Assembly (NCBI GenBank): GCA_038363925.1
Contig: JAQQWL010000016.1
Location: 496,001-560,000, forward strand
Source: Apiospora phragmitis
Lineage: Eukaryota > Ascomycota > Sordariomycetes > Amphisphaeriales > Apiosporaceae
Direction: 5' to 3'
DNA length: 64,000 nucleotides
Each line of letters opens with the position of its first letter. Within the stretch, counting starts at the first letter, position 1. The position numbers and the translations under genes are program-made. This document shows, one piece after another, positions 35,011 to 46,815 of the stretch. Below the pieces are notes generated by a model that was not told the origin of the DNA, searched no databases, and was given only the letters and a program-made list of their open reading frames with translations.

Positions 35011-36079
35011 AAATTCTTTATATAATAAAAAATAGGTATATTTCGTGAGTTTACTTATAATTATTAAGATGCTATCGTAATTAATCTTAATTAAGGGTTT
35101 TTTTAATAAGGGTAGTTTAATTATAAAATTAAGCGCGATTATCTTTTATATTTTATTTAGCGGTAGAATTAATTATAGTTCTTTATATAATTAATATTAA
35201 GCGGCTTTAACTTTATTATATAGGTTATATTTATTAATTACTTTAGTTATAATTAGTTTAAAGTTTTCGTAATTAAACTACTTAGTAATTCGTTTTTAAG
35301 TTTTAAATACTTTTTAATATTTATATATAAAGTATTTATAAACATTTTTAATAAAGTTTTTATAATATTACTTAAAAATATAGATCTTATTTTAATAAAA
35401 GGTAAAGTTATTTCGGTTCTCGAGGTGATCTTTAGTATAGTCGGCGGGATTAAAGGTCCGGCTGAGTTATCGGAATTTAGTAGCTTAATTATCGTTATAT
35501 TAAACGTGACTCGTAGCGTTTAGTTATTATAATAATACGAGGTTATTATCTTAGTTATAAGTTAAAATAATCCGCGTTTCGAGTAAGACTTTTTCTTAAT
35601 AGTTTAGTTGTTAGTTTAATACGTTAACCCGGCCGTTTTTATTATTTTTTTAATAAATAATAGCAAGGTTAAATCTCGATAAGAATTTAAATTATTATAT
35701 TTATTATTTATTTAACTTTTTAATAATAATAAACGTTATAAGGTTTTATAATCGATATAAACCTTTATTAGTTTTATTATTTTATTAAAATAATATCTTT
35801 ATTTTTCGTAAGCTTTAGTAATAATTATTAATTCTTTATTATAGATTTAATAATTAAGTTCTAGTCCGTTAAGCTTTTTTAAAAAAAATGCGATAGGGTG
35901 CGACTTTTCGTTATTATCCCGTTAATTTAATTACCCTTTAATCGTATATTTCGATATATCGGTTTCGATTTTAAAAAGTTTAATAAGGTCTATTATTTAA
36001 AGTATTAGTTCGTTATAAATCCGCTCTTTAATATTATAAAAGGCTTCGGCTTTTTTATTTATTTATTAAAATAGTTTAT

Positions 36080-36499
36080 CTTTTTTCGTTAGGTTTATTA
36101 AAGGTATTACTATTTTATTAAACCCGGGGATAAAAATCCGGTAATAATTAGTTAATTTTAAAAAGGATTTAACTTCTATAGCGTTTATAAGCGTGGGCTA
36201 TTTTTTAATTACTAAATTTTTTAAAAGTTTTATTTAAATTTCGCTTAAAGATATTATATATTTTATAAAGGTGATAGATTATTAATAAAATTCGTTTTTT
36301 TAAGTTAATTAATAAATTAGTGTTTTATAACTTTTAAAATATTAGCTTTACGTGCTCTTAATATTACTTATTATTTTCGGAGTAAATTAAAATATTATCG
36401 AAATATATTATAATAAACTTATCGAGGTATTTATATAATACGTAATTAATTATTATTTAAAAACTAATTAATACGTTGATTAAGTTAAACGGTATAAAG
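36080..36499 (-). pseudogene. Gypsy element 2 reverse transcriptase, C-terminal part
   Basis: The minus strand starts just left of the Fot1 element A insertion with YFIPFNLINVLISF, then VLYKYLDKFIIIYFDNILIY, a decayed YTVMPFGLxNAPATF plus catalytic YxDDILIYS block. EVKSFLKLTNYYRIFIPGF (RT connection) follows near 36150. The N-terminal part is at 38400-38640. Confidence 0.85.
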
Positions 36500-36501
36500 T
36501 A

Positions 36502-38328
36502 TCCTATAAGCGAATATCTTACACAAGCGAATGTCTCACTTTTATAAATTTCCTTATAGCCTTAACCTTTTTTTATATTCTTTTACGTCCGAAAATGCTA
36601 TAACTTTAAAAAGAGAGTAATATAATTTTAATGTTTTAAGCGTATAAAAGGCTATATTAATTTATTACGTTTTATTAAAAACTTTATAATATAAACGAAA
36701 TAGCTAACCTATATAACGCGAAATATTTACGAATTCTCGAAAGCTTTTAAATTTTAAAAAAGATGCGATTATTCGATATATTATTAATTTAAATACGCGA
36801 TCGTTTCCTCCCCGGTTAAGTAATATAAAAGATATAGCGAATTAATTATTTAACTTACGCGACGCGAGACGCGTCGGCGTTAATTAGGCCTTTAATTTCG
36901 TACGATAATAACTAGACCTCCGGACGCGTTTTAACCGAAGAATCGATTATTAAAATTTTTTTTATAAAGATCCCGACGCGTATCGCGCATGGTTTACCCT
37001 CGTACGGAATATAATTTATAAATATAGGATCTAAAAAAAGGATATTTATAACTTCGATAAGACCGGCTTTTTTATAAGCTAAATCTCGTTCGAAATAGTC
37101 GTAACCACTTCCGATTAACGCGGAAGGCCTAGGGTAATATAGTAAGGGAACCGGGAATAGGTTACAGTTATTTAGGGCGTCGGATTACACGGTTACGCTA
37201 TCCTTCCGTATATTATCTTTATTAAAAAAACGCACCTCTCTTCTTAATACGAAAATAACTTATTATCGAAAGACTAAGTGATCGTAATTATTAAAAATAG
37301 CTAGATTATAAATAAAAGAAGTAAAGATTAGATTTAATACTTTAATTAATATATTAGGTTTTATACGAAAGGTCGTTATCGCCTCTTAATCCTAGACGGC
37401 TACAAAAGCTACTATTCAATAGCTTTCGAACTTTATTATAAAAAGAACTCGATTATTATACTTTATATACCTTCTTATCTATTATATAAACTCTAACCTT
37501 TTAATATTAATTATTTTTATATATTAAAAAAGGTATACGAGAAAGAAATTAAATATTTTATACGGGCGTATATTATTTATATCTTAAAAGAGGACTTTCT
37601 ATTAACGTTTTTAAAAGCGTTTTAAACAATTTTTACCGTTTTAAATATATAAAAAAGCTTTTAAAAAATAAGACTCGTTTTATATAATCCGGAATATATT
37701 ATTTTATAATTAAATATAAAGCTATATATTTTAATACTTCCGGGGATATTTTTTAACTTATTTATTCCTTAAAAATTAAAAACTTTAAATAACCCGATTA
37801 AAACTTAATCTTAAACCGAATACGTTCGAAACCGTATTATATAATATTAAAATAGTTTTTTTATATTTATTTTAATTAGTTTTAATTAAATTGTAAAGGT
37901 TATAACGTATATTATATACCGAGTTACTCTTTTAAAAAGTAAGAACGCGATATTTTAAAAGGTAAATAAAATATTTAGCCGGCGCCGTTATACGAAAAAA
38001 AACGGCTATAAAATAGAGGATTACTTTATATATAAGTTAGAAAAGACTTATAATTTTAAAAGGATATTAATAAATAGTTATAAAACGAATCGCGTCGGAA
38101 GAGTAGTCGTACGAGGACGTTTAGGATACGCTTATAACGCTATAAAATCTGCGGAGAGCCTAGGTATAATACGCGTACTTATTAGAATAATATAGAAGTA
38201 TCTAGAGATAAGAATTCCGATTAATTTTAATATATTAAATACGTTATAATAAAATTAACTTATATTTTATTAAAAGGGGTGTAAAAGAATAGGATATTCG
38301 CTTATATAGGACATTCGCTTGTGGGATA
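36502..38328 (+). mobile_element. Fot1/pogo-type DNA transposon A, innermost insertion
   Basis: TA duplications (36500-36501 and 38329-38330) bound a 1,827-bp element. The left end is TCCTATAAGCGAATATC, then CACAAGCGAATGTC. The right end, reverse-complemented, is TCCCACAAGCGAATGTCC, then ATAAGCGAATATCC. Each end thus holds two copies of an AAGCGAATRTC motif. The plus strand encodes a degraded pogo/Fot1 transposase. It splits the RT domain of Gypsy element 2. Confidence 0.88.
37080..37720 (+). pseudogene. Fot1/pogo transposase remains of element A
   Basis: The plus strand keeps the DDE-transposase order: NRE-VTVI-GV, YAILPYIIF, then GRYRLLILDGYKSYYSIAFE (the second catalytic Asp in LILDG), YYKKNSIIILYIPSYLLY (the Fot1 PPHSSHLLQPLD block) and a C-terminal VLYNPEYI. 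Stops such as TAA and TAG interrupt it. It matches the minus-strand copy at 42440-43500 in element B. Confidence 0.85.
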
Positions 38329-38399
38329 CGTTAGCTTAATATTTAAAATATTCGTATTTAGTTCGGAACACGGTTTTCTACTTTTTTCCCTTTTTAATC

Positions 38400-38640
38400 C
38401 GGATTAGGTTATATACGTTAAGAAGGTTAAGTATTATAAAGATTTTAATATATAATAGCTTATTTTATAAATCGCCGATTAAGAATAAGGGGTACCGGTT
38501 TTTAATAATGATTTTATTAAGCTTTTAGTAATTAATATATATGTGTTATTTAAGTTTCTCGTTTTTGCTTTTCTTCGGGACGAAAAGGATGGGGAAGCCT
38601 GTTAGCGATATAAATAAGCGTATAACTCCTTTTTCGAGGT
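38400..38640 (-). pseudogene. Gypsy element 2 reverse transcriptase, N-terminal part
   Basis: The minus strand reads GFPILFVPKKSKNEKLK, then INYQKLNKIIIKNRYPL, the RT block usually written SPVLFVKKKDGxLRxCVDYRxLNxxTxKNxYPLP. It is separated from the catalytic block by the element A insertion. Confidence 0.85.
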
Positions 38641-41403
38641 TCTCCGTAATATATTCCTTTAAGGTTTCTTTATATTCTCGATTTAATTTATAAATTAATA
38701 TAAAAAGAGGCTCTTTTTTTTTCTTCTAACGGTATCTCGTAATCCTACCGTGTATAAAGCGGTAAGCCTATTTTTAATTTCTTATTAAAAAAAGTTTCGA
38801 ATTATCGATACTTTTTTAATCTAATTATTATAATATTCAACTTAAGCTTTTTAATAATAATATATATTTTAAAAATTTTAAGTTTATAGAAGAGTTACTT
38901 TTTAAACCGTTACTTATTAATTAAACCTCTTTTTTATATATTTTATTAAAGTTAGCTTATTTTTTAATTAATTTTAAAATTATTTACTCGTAATTAAGGT
39001 ATTTTTAAAATTATATTATATTTTACAATGTTCGTAATATTATACGTAATTCGTTTATATCGTTTTCTAATATTAATCGAAAAGTTCGTAACTTCTTTCC
39101 GTACTTTTTTATTATTATAGGTTATAAGTTCTTTATTAACTGTTTTAAATCGATATAGGGCGTTTTTTTTCTTATTATTCGAATTTAAGGTAATTAACGA
39201 TTTATAATAGAATATAGTTTTTTTATGTTTCGCTATCGAATAGCGCTTTAATATAAACTCTTTTTACGCTTATTATTAATATAATATACTCGTAAATAGC
39301 TCGATTATTTATTATTTAAAATAAGACTTGTTTTAGTCCGCTTATTATCGTCTTTTTATAATAAGCGGCGTTTATTTCTTAAGCGCTGTTTTTATAAGTA
39401 ATTAACGATTTTTTACGATTAATCGTTATATCGTTATTATTATTCCTTTTATTTTTTATAAGGCGTTTTTTAGTATTTTAGCGGAGGTGTTTTTATGCTC
39501 TTCCTTATGTAAAATATTATCTTTAATGCTTAAGATTTAAGTTTTTTAAGTAATTCGAAAGTTTATTAAGTTTATTATAATTTATAAACGCTTTATAAGT
39601 TTTTTAATATATTAAAGTTTTTTTTCTATTAAATATATACCTATACGTTTTAAAAGTATTAAGCGCTTTTTTTTAAACGTTTATAAGTTCGCGATTTTTC
39701 TTAAGCGTACTTAAGGTATTAATTTTCGAGATACTCTTTTTAATCTCGTCTTTTTAAGTAGTATTATTATAATTATCGTAAGTCTTTTTATATTAATAAG
39801 TACGCGCGTTATTCGCTAAGGATTAACGTCTAGATTTTTTTAATAATATAATTAAGGTATATTTATATAATAGGTCGCTTACCGATCTTTCGGGGAAACT
39901 ATTTATACTCGAGTTTTTTCGTAAAGTATTTTATATAAGCGTTATATACGTATAAGATTTATAAGAATATAAAATACTTTTTATACGTAGGAAAAATTCG
40001 GATATTGTTTTTTATTATATAATTACCGTGAACTTTTTAATTAAACCTAGCCGTAATAAGTATTTAACGTAGGTGTTTTAAGTCGAGGTAAAGAATGCTA
40101 GGGATAGCTAATTATTCGTTAATTTTTAAGTTTCTAAATTTAGTGATCTCGTTTATTAATATACCGATTAGACGCCCGTGGTTTATTAGTTATTTTAACC
40201 GGTTTATAATATCGCTTAGCGAGTTATTATTTTTATTATATAAAAGGTGTTGTTTCTTTTATATTATTACGACGCTCCGGCTATAGTTTTCCTTTTTTTT
40301 AAAGGCTTTAAGGAATTATCCGGTACTTTCTTTATTTATTAAATAAGAGGTGTACTTATTATCGTAATAAGTTATTTAAAATAGGCTGCCGTATTTAATA
40401 ATAGCGTTATTATTTTTAATAACTATTATAAAAGTATTTTTTACCTTAGTAGCGTTAATATATTATTATTTTAACATTTTTTAAAAGTTTTTTTTAATGT
40501 TCGATATTTTTAAGCGTAATATCGTTATTTTTAAATAATAAGTAATATACTATTTTTTATTATATTTAATAATATCGAAATCTATAGGTTTATTATAATA
40601 ATTATACGCCGTATTATTCTTTAACGGTATATTATTATAATATCGTGGTCGCCTTATATTAGCTTAGATCCGACCGGTTTATTATTATTACTCACCTTAT
40701 TTCTAGCGGCGGCGTTTATATATATAAGTATCGATTTTAATAATAAGCTCTATATATAAAAGGAAATTATTAAGGGTATTAAGCCGGCTAAGTTTATTTT
40801 TAACGTTTTATTTTTATTTTTAATAATATACTATAATTTTCGTAACTTTCGTATAGTTTAGTTAAGTTATACTACGTGGGAACTCGGCGGTGTAAAAAGC
40901 GGTTAATCTTTTTTATTTAAAAGTTTTTAATTCTCTTTTTATCATCGCTTTTCGTCGGGGTTTTAAAAAATTAAGTTAAGAGCTTATTTAAAGTTATCGT
41001 AATTTTTAAAAATTCGTTATATTTTTACGCGGTATAGCTTAACCTACTAATTACTTTTTATAAGTTCGTTTAAATAAGGCTTAAATTAAGCGAGTACTTT
41101 ATTTTTAAAGAATAAGGCGGCGTAAACGACTCGTTAAATAGTATTTTAGAATATTTTTTCGTAAAATTATTAATAAGCTTTAACTTAAATAAAGAACCCG
41201 CGGAGGTTCTCGTTTATTTATTAAAAGCCGCTAGGGTATTAATTTTTATTCTTTTTTTAAGAGTAATAAAGGTTTAGATAATATTGGCGGCGGTACGAAG
41301 GAGGCGTACTTCTTTATATAGCTCGTCGATATCTAGTATCTATTTTAAGGTATCTTTAATTAAGAGTTTATTATGCTTTTTTCGAGTTTAGCGTAATAAT
41401 ATT

Positions 41404-42042
41404 AGTAATTAGCGCTTTTCTATTTAAGTTTTAAAAAAACTTAATAAAACGTATTAAGGTTTATATTAATAATATAAAAAAGTATTTAAACTTATAATAA
41501 AGGTCCGCTTTTATTAATATAATATATAATAATTATAAAAATAAAAGTAGTTAAAGTATATAAATTTAAAAGAATTTATAATAGTTTTATTAAAGCTATT
41601 TATTATTATATATTTAATCTTTTTTTTATTAATTTACGCCGGATTACTAAGAGCGTTATAATTTTATTACTCTAAGATTATTAAAAACGTCGCGATCTTA
41701 TAGCTTCGAAATTATTAAAAACATTATAATCTTATAGCTCTTTATTTTATTAATACGTAACTTCGTTTTATTTATTTAATTTATATTAGTTATTTCTACT
41801 CGTTTATTCCTGCCTATTTATCTTATGCTATCCTTCGGGTATTATCTTAGGTTAGCCGTATTCGTTTATTATTATAGTGTCGGTTATCGTGGTTAATATA
41901 GTGGATTCTTGCTGTCGTAAATGAGGTTATAAGCGCTAACCGGCGGGGTTAATAATTATTTATTAGTTCGTAGGCGCTTCGGGTCATCTTAGTTCCGTCT
42001 CGAGGGTGGGTACTAGCTACGTCTTCGGGTCAGGTCGTAATA
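41404..42042 (-). repeat. 5' LTR of Gypsy element 2 (right copy)
   Basis: Direct repeat of 32757-33472. The inner boundary (41404) is approximate because RIP and small gaps blur it. The outer end CGTAATA at 42042 is followed by TTTCC, the target-site duplication. Confidence 0.8.
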
Positions 42043-42047
42043 TTTCC
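42043..42047. repeat. Target-site duplication, right copy, of Gypsy element 2
   Basis: TTTCC, matching TTTCT at 32752-32756 except for one transition. Element B sequence resumes directly after it (GTAGATTTTATAGCG). Confidence 0.75.
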
Positions 42048-42439
42048 GTAGATTTTATAGCGTTATAGGCGTGTATTAAAGGTCCTCGTATAATTACTCC
42101 TCCGACGCGATTCGTTTTATAATTATTTATTAACGTTTTTTAAAACTATAGGTCTTTTTTAGCTTATATATAAAGTGATCTTTTATCTTGTAGCCGTTTT
42201 TTTTATACGGCGGCGCCGGCTAAGTATTTTATTTACCTTTTAAAGTCTCGCGTTTTTACTTTTTAAAAAAGTAACTCGGTATATAACCTACGTTATAGCT
42301 TTTACGATCTAATTAAAATTAATTAAAATAAATATTTAAGAATTATTTTAATATTATACGATACGGTTTTAAACGTATTTGGTTTAAGATTAAGTTTTAA
42401 TTAAATTATTTAAAGTTTTTAATTTTTAAGAGATAAATA

Positions 42440-43500
42440 AGTTAAAAAATGTCCCTAGAAGTATTAAAATGCGTAGCTTTATACTTAATTATGAAATAAT
42501 ATATTCCGGATTATATAAAACGAGTCTTACTTTTTAAAAGCTTTTTTATATATTTAAAACGGTAAAAATCGCTTAGAACGTTTTTAAAAACGTTAATAAG
42601 AAGTCTTCTTTAAAAATATAAGTAATATACGCTTATATAAGATTTTTAATTTCTTTTTTATACGTTTTTTTAATATATAAAAATAGCTAATATTAAAAAA
42701 TTAAAGTTTATATAATAAATAAAAAAGTATATAAAATATAATAATCGAGTTCTTTTTATAATAAAGCTCGAAAGCTATCGAGTAGTAGCTTTCGTAACCG
42801 TTTAAGACTAAAAGGCGATAATAATCCTTCGTATAAAACCTAATATATTAATTAAAGTGTCGAATCTAGTCCTCGCCTTTTTTATTCGTAGTTTAGTTAT
42901 TTTTAATAATTACGATTACTTAATTCTTCGGTAATAGGCTATTTTTATATTAAAAAAAGAGGTACGTTTTTTTAGTAAAAATAATATACGGAGGGATGGC
43001 GTAATTATTTAATTTAACGCTTTAAATAATTATAACTTATACTCGGTTTTTTTATTATATTACCTTAAGCTTTTCGTGTTAATTAAAAGTGGTTACGATT
43101 TTTTAAATAAGATTTAATTTATAAAAAACCCGGTTTAATTAAACTTATATATATCCTCTTTTTATATCTTATATTTATTAATTATATTTTATATAAAAAT
43201 AAATTACGCGTAATACGCGTTAAAATCTTTATAAAAGACTTTTTAATAATCGATTCTTCGGTTAAAACGCGTCCGGAGGTCTAATTATTATCATATAAAG
43301 TTAAAAGCTTAATTAATACCGACGCGTCTTATATCGCGTAAGCTAAGTAATTAATTCGTTATATCTTCTATACTATTTAATCGAGGAAAAAACGATCGCT
43401 TATTTAAATTAATAATATATCGAATAATTAATTCCTCTTTAAAATTAAAAAGCTTTTAAAAGTTTATAGAGACTTTAAACCGTGATCGAATTCCGCGTCG
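42440..43500 (-). pseudogene. Fot1/pogo transposase remains of element B
   Basis: The minus strand near 42750-42850 reads YYRLLVLNGYESYYSIAFE, the same block as in element A. The surrounding 42050-43500 aligns with element A reversed. Many stops; RIP-degraded. Confidence 0.8.
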
Positions 43501-43946
43501 TTAGTTATATAATATCGACTTTAAGATATAATATATTACTATAGTTTTTTATATACTAAATTTCGAGTTATTTTAAAACGCTTAAAGTGTTAAATTAAAC
43601 CTTTTTTTCTTTATTTTTTAATTCTATACTTATTAAAGGAGAAAAGTTAATATAAAATTAATTATAAGAAAATTAATTAAAAGTGCGTAGCTTACTTATA
43701 TGCGTAGCTCGCTTATAAGGTATATTATTTTTATAAAAAAAGAAAAAGTCTTTATAAAAACTTAAAAACGCGTGAAGTATTTAATTAAATAAAAAAGATA
43801 GCTTATTAAAAAATACTAGACTTAAAAACTTTACGATTACTTTTTAAGAAACGGTATAAAAGAGGACCTCGCAAACTTTCGTTAACACTATCTTAATAAA
43901 CCCCACAATAAACAAGTTACCACCTAAATACCTCGAGGCGAGGTAT

Positions 43947-43959
43947 AAAAAAAGGGGAG
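43947..43959 (+). other. Polypurine tract of Gypsy element 1
   Basis: AAAAAAAGGGGAG lies four bases before the 3' LTR, the position of the plus-strand primer of an LTR retrotransposon. It supports the plus orientation of element 1. Confidence 0.75.
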
Positions 43960-43963
43960 CTAG

Positions 43964-44196
43964 TATTATACGCATGTTAACAAAGGCATGCATACTGGTC
44001 TAATAAATAACGGCATTCCTAAAGGATATGGCGGCCAAGGGATAAAGGGATGTCTAGAGGATGCTAGACTAGGTATATATAAACCTGACGAATCACCCTC
44101 CTAAAAGGAAAGGAAGGACAGAAGACCAGAGCCCCTAGAAGTGCCATAGTTAATTATTAGCTGAATCAGAACCAAGCCCTTACTGCCCTTGTCACA
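43964..44196 (+). repeat. 3' LTR of Gypsy element 1
   Basis: Pairs with 26446-26678. Here the inner half is RIP-altered (TATTATACGC for TGTCACACGC) and the outer ~100 bp look untouched, ending in CTTGTCACA before the ATGGC duplication. Confidence 0.92.
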
Positions 44197-44201
44197 ATGG
44201 C
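44197..44201. repeat. Target-site duplication, right copy, of Gypsy element 1
   Basis: ATGGC, identical to 26441-26445. The transporter frame resumes at 44202 with PAVVWEISNP. Confidence 0.92.
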
Positions 44202-44950
44202 CCAGCCGTGGTATGGGAAATATCGAACCCTCTCAAGACTCTGCGCATCCTCGTACGCAAGGATAATGCTACTGTTATCCTCGCTTGTGGTATCCTATAC
44301 GTCGTATACACGTTTGTAAATGCGTCCCTTTCTGTGCTGTTCATCGACATTTATGGGCTGAATCAATGGCAAACCGGTTTGATATACTTACCGTTTGGCC
44401 TAGGCGGGACAATATCGACATTCTTCTCTGGCACCTTACTAGATAATGCTTACCGGAAGGCGATGACTCGGCGTGTGCTTCCCACCGACAAAGTTTCTGG
44501 GGACGATTTGGACAGTTTCCCCATCGAAAAAGCACGGCTTGGTGTCATCTGGGCGCCCATGATTCTTACCACGATGTCTGTGGTGGCCTTCGGTTGGGTG
44601 TTACAACTTCGCAAGGTCAGTGCACCGTCAAGGCCCCCTATCACCATGCCTATATACGCGCCTTAGAACATTGCAATCCCCCTCGCTCTGCAGTTTATTG
44701 CTGGTTTGTGCATGCAACTAAACTTCAGTGTGAGTCTTGTCGACCGGCTATTATACCAGTCTTCAAACAGCACTGATCGGGTACCAGATATACAACACAC
44801 TACTCGTGGATAAGAATCACCGGACACCAGCAGCTGCACAAGCTTCGAGTAACATAGTGAGGTGCACACTTGCGGCAATCGTCATTGCTTTTATGGGGTA
44901 CACGTTAGATGCTATGGGTATTGGCTGGACTTTCACTTTTCTTGGGGGTA

Positions 44951-44998
44951 AGCCAGCTGACGGTGCTACGGTCACCCCATGTAACGGCGACCCCTAAA
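44951..44998 (+). repeat. Left terminal inverted repeat of transposon C
   Basis: Complementary to 46816-46863 over about 47 positions, including the shared core GGTCACCCCATG. Confidence 0.9.
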
Positions 44999-45659
44999 TT
45001 TAGATAGCCCCTGATAGCACCATATATAAATCAGTATATAAACCAGTCAGCTTTTGATTTATAGTTAATTAAATAATACCATCGTCTTCCTTTTTTTTCT
45101 CTTTTTAATAGGCCGTAAATTTAACGAGTTAGCACTATAATGCGCGATTTAAAATGTTATAAATAGCTCGTTAATAAAATAAGCCGCTGAAAAGCATAAT
45201 ATCCTTAGAACAATTCTAAGGGCTTAGATTTACGGCCGCAAGACTATAAAATATCGGAATAAGTCCTTTTAAGCCTTAATAATAGCGGAAGAATTTTAGA
45301 TCGTAATTTAATACCTTGCGTAGTATAATTTAAGCTGCTTATTAGCGTACGTTATTTTTTAAATATTTATTTAATAAATTTTTTAAGTTAACGGGATTAA
45401 TATAATAGTCGGTAAATATTAAGTTAAAAAATTTATTACTCGCTATTCATCTATCGGTATTATTTTTTCTAAAAGGATAAATTTCTTAAAGCTTAACGTA
45501 ACTTTTATTAAAAAAATTATCGAGTTTTTTAAGCGGCTTAATAATCCTATTTTAAAATTGATCCTTCCGGAGTTTCGGTTTAATGTTAACGAGATCGGTA
45601 ACCAGCTCGGCTGTAGAACGAATATAATAATTATTAAACTTATTAGAATAAAGAGAATA

Positions 45660-46310
45660 CTAATTGCAAACTCCTTTAATCGAGAATAGGCTTCTGCGGT
45701 CGAATATAATAACGTTTTAAGCCGAGCCTTACCTCCTCTTATTATATTTAAGGGTTAATAGGTCCAGTAGTAATAGTTTTTAAAGGAGGAGGACTCGCTA
45801 ACGGATACTATAGAGGATTAAGTCTTTACGGCATCCCTTAAAAGTTGGACCAATAAGGAGCTGGCCCTAATATAGTTAAATAAGGTCTTTATCCCTTATA
45901 TAAAGCTTAAAAACAAGAACTAGTGGTAGCTTATCATCCTGGATAGCCACGCTAGCCACGTAAACGAGGACTTTATTATAACGTGCTTAAAATATAAGAT
46001 ATAACTTTTTTTCTTTCCGGCACACTCGTTACACTTATTATAACCCCTAGATCTTAATCCTTTTAATATACTAAAAAATACTTATTATTAAAAAGTAACC
46101 CTATACTATATAGGGCTTAATAATATAAATATAAATGAAAAGGACTTCCTTTAATATTACGAGCTAGCTAGAAGGTTTACCTTTTAGCCGTATATAATAG
46201 CTGGCGGCTAAGCCGTAACTAGTATATTCCCTCGCGATATTAATAAGCCCTTTAATAGCTAGAACCGGAGGATAGAAGACTAGGTAGAGGCAGGACTATC
46301 TAAGCCTCCT
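45660..46310 (+). pseudogene. Fot1/pogo transposase remains of element C
   Basis: The plus strand reads ALPPLIIFKG, then LKSWTNKELALI, KVFIPYIKLKN, LIILDSHASHVNEDFI (DDE Asp), FFFPAHSLHLL-PLDL and the C-terminal domain that follows. Several in-frame stops and frame changes show it is dead. Confidence 0.88.
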
Positions 46311-46815
46311 CTTAACGTTTTTAATAAATAATTCTCCTTTATAGCGTTACTAATATTTATAATTAACCGCTAAATTAAAAAGTTAACGGATACGCTTAAT
46401 AGTAATAATATTATTTTCGATAGCGCGACGCGCCGGGTTTTATTTCGAAAGCTTTAAAAAAGTCTAAATACTTTAAACGGCTAGATCGGTTAATTAGAAC
46501 ACGAGAAGTTACTTTTAAAAGGTAATTTAAAGAAAAAAGAGGTAAAAAAAAAGAGTAATATTTAACCTTAATTAAAAGTTTACGCGTATACGAGATATTA
46601 TAGTAGTTAAGAGGGAGATAAATAGTATTATACCGGAACCCTAGACTATTACTCCTCTATCGTCGGCGCCGGAAGCCGTTATAATTAAATCTAACTCTAA
46701 ATCTAAGATTAAAAGTATTATAGAAGCGTTTCGAGATTAAAACGATGTTTTTAGGATTTTGTATTAATTTTTAATTAAATTATTCGTATTATTATTATGT
46801 AGTATTGTTATTAGT

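Larger units (their letters stand above)
32757..42042 (-). mobile_element. Ty3/Gypsy LTR retrotransposon 2, minus strand, nested in Fot1 element B
   Basis: LTRs of about 640-716 bp lie at 32757-33472 and ~41404-42042. They share long blocks such as TCTTAGGTTAGCCGT and GTTAATAATTATTTATTAG. The outer ends read TATAACG...CGTAATA, a RIP form of TG...CA. A pyrimidine tract directly inside the left LTR (33473-33489) is a polypurine tract on the minus strand, so the element runs right to left. The minus strand carries integrase (near 34900) and RT (38400-38640, continuing at 36500-36080). Without the nested Fot1 element A and its TA, the length is 7,457 bp. Confidence 0.87.
32583..43720 (-). mobile_element. 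Fot1/pogo-type DNA transposon B, interrupted by Gypsy element 2
   Basis: TA duplications at 32581-32582 and 43721-43722 flank inverted ends: CTTTATAAGCGAGCTACG on the left and its complement-like CCTTATAAGCGAGCTACG on the right. Each end also has a second AAGCGAGCTA-type copy. The interior is split: 32583-32756 on the left, 42043-43720 on the right. It aligns, reversed, with Fot1 element A at 36502-38328. Its own length is 11,138 minus 9,286 (Gypsy 2) minus the 5-bp duplication, i.e. 1,847 bp, the usual size for fungal Fot1-like elements. Confidence 0.85.
26446..44196 (+). mobile_element. Ty3/Gypsy LTR retrotransposon 1, RIP-degraded, host of a nested insertion
   Basis: Two 233-bp LTRs (26446-26678 and 43964-44196) begin TGTCACACGC (RIP-changed in the right copy) and end in TGTCACA or its RIP form. 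They are flanked by ATGGC duplications. A polypurine tract (43947-43959) precedes the 3' LTR. The plus-strand pol remains are in Gypsy order: protease, RT, RNase H, integrase. Subtracting the Fot1 element B insertion (11,138 bp) and its TA leaves 6,611 bp, a normal Gypsy size. No open frame survives. Nearly all LTR differences are C/T or G/A, as in RIP. A gag-like region lies around 28300-29400, judged weakly from position. Confidence 0.9.

Noticed and set aside
40095..40286. 63-codon open frame in the AT-rich block
   Set aside because: It lies on the plus strand inside the minus-strand Gypsy element 2, in AT-biased sequence with no domain.
32581..43722. A single 11-kb TIR mega-element carrying retrotransposon genes as cargo
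   Set aside because: The interior splits cleanly into a 1.85-kb Fot1-like element and an LTR retrotransposon with its own LTRs and target duplication, so nesting explains it.
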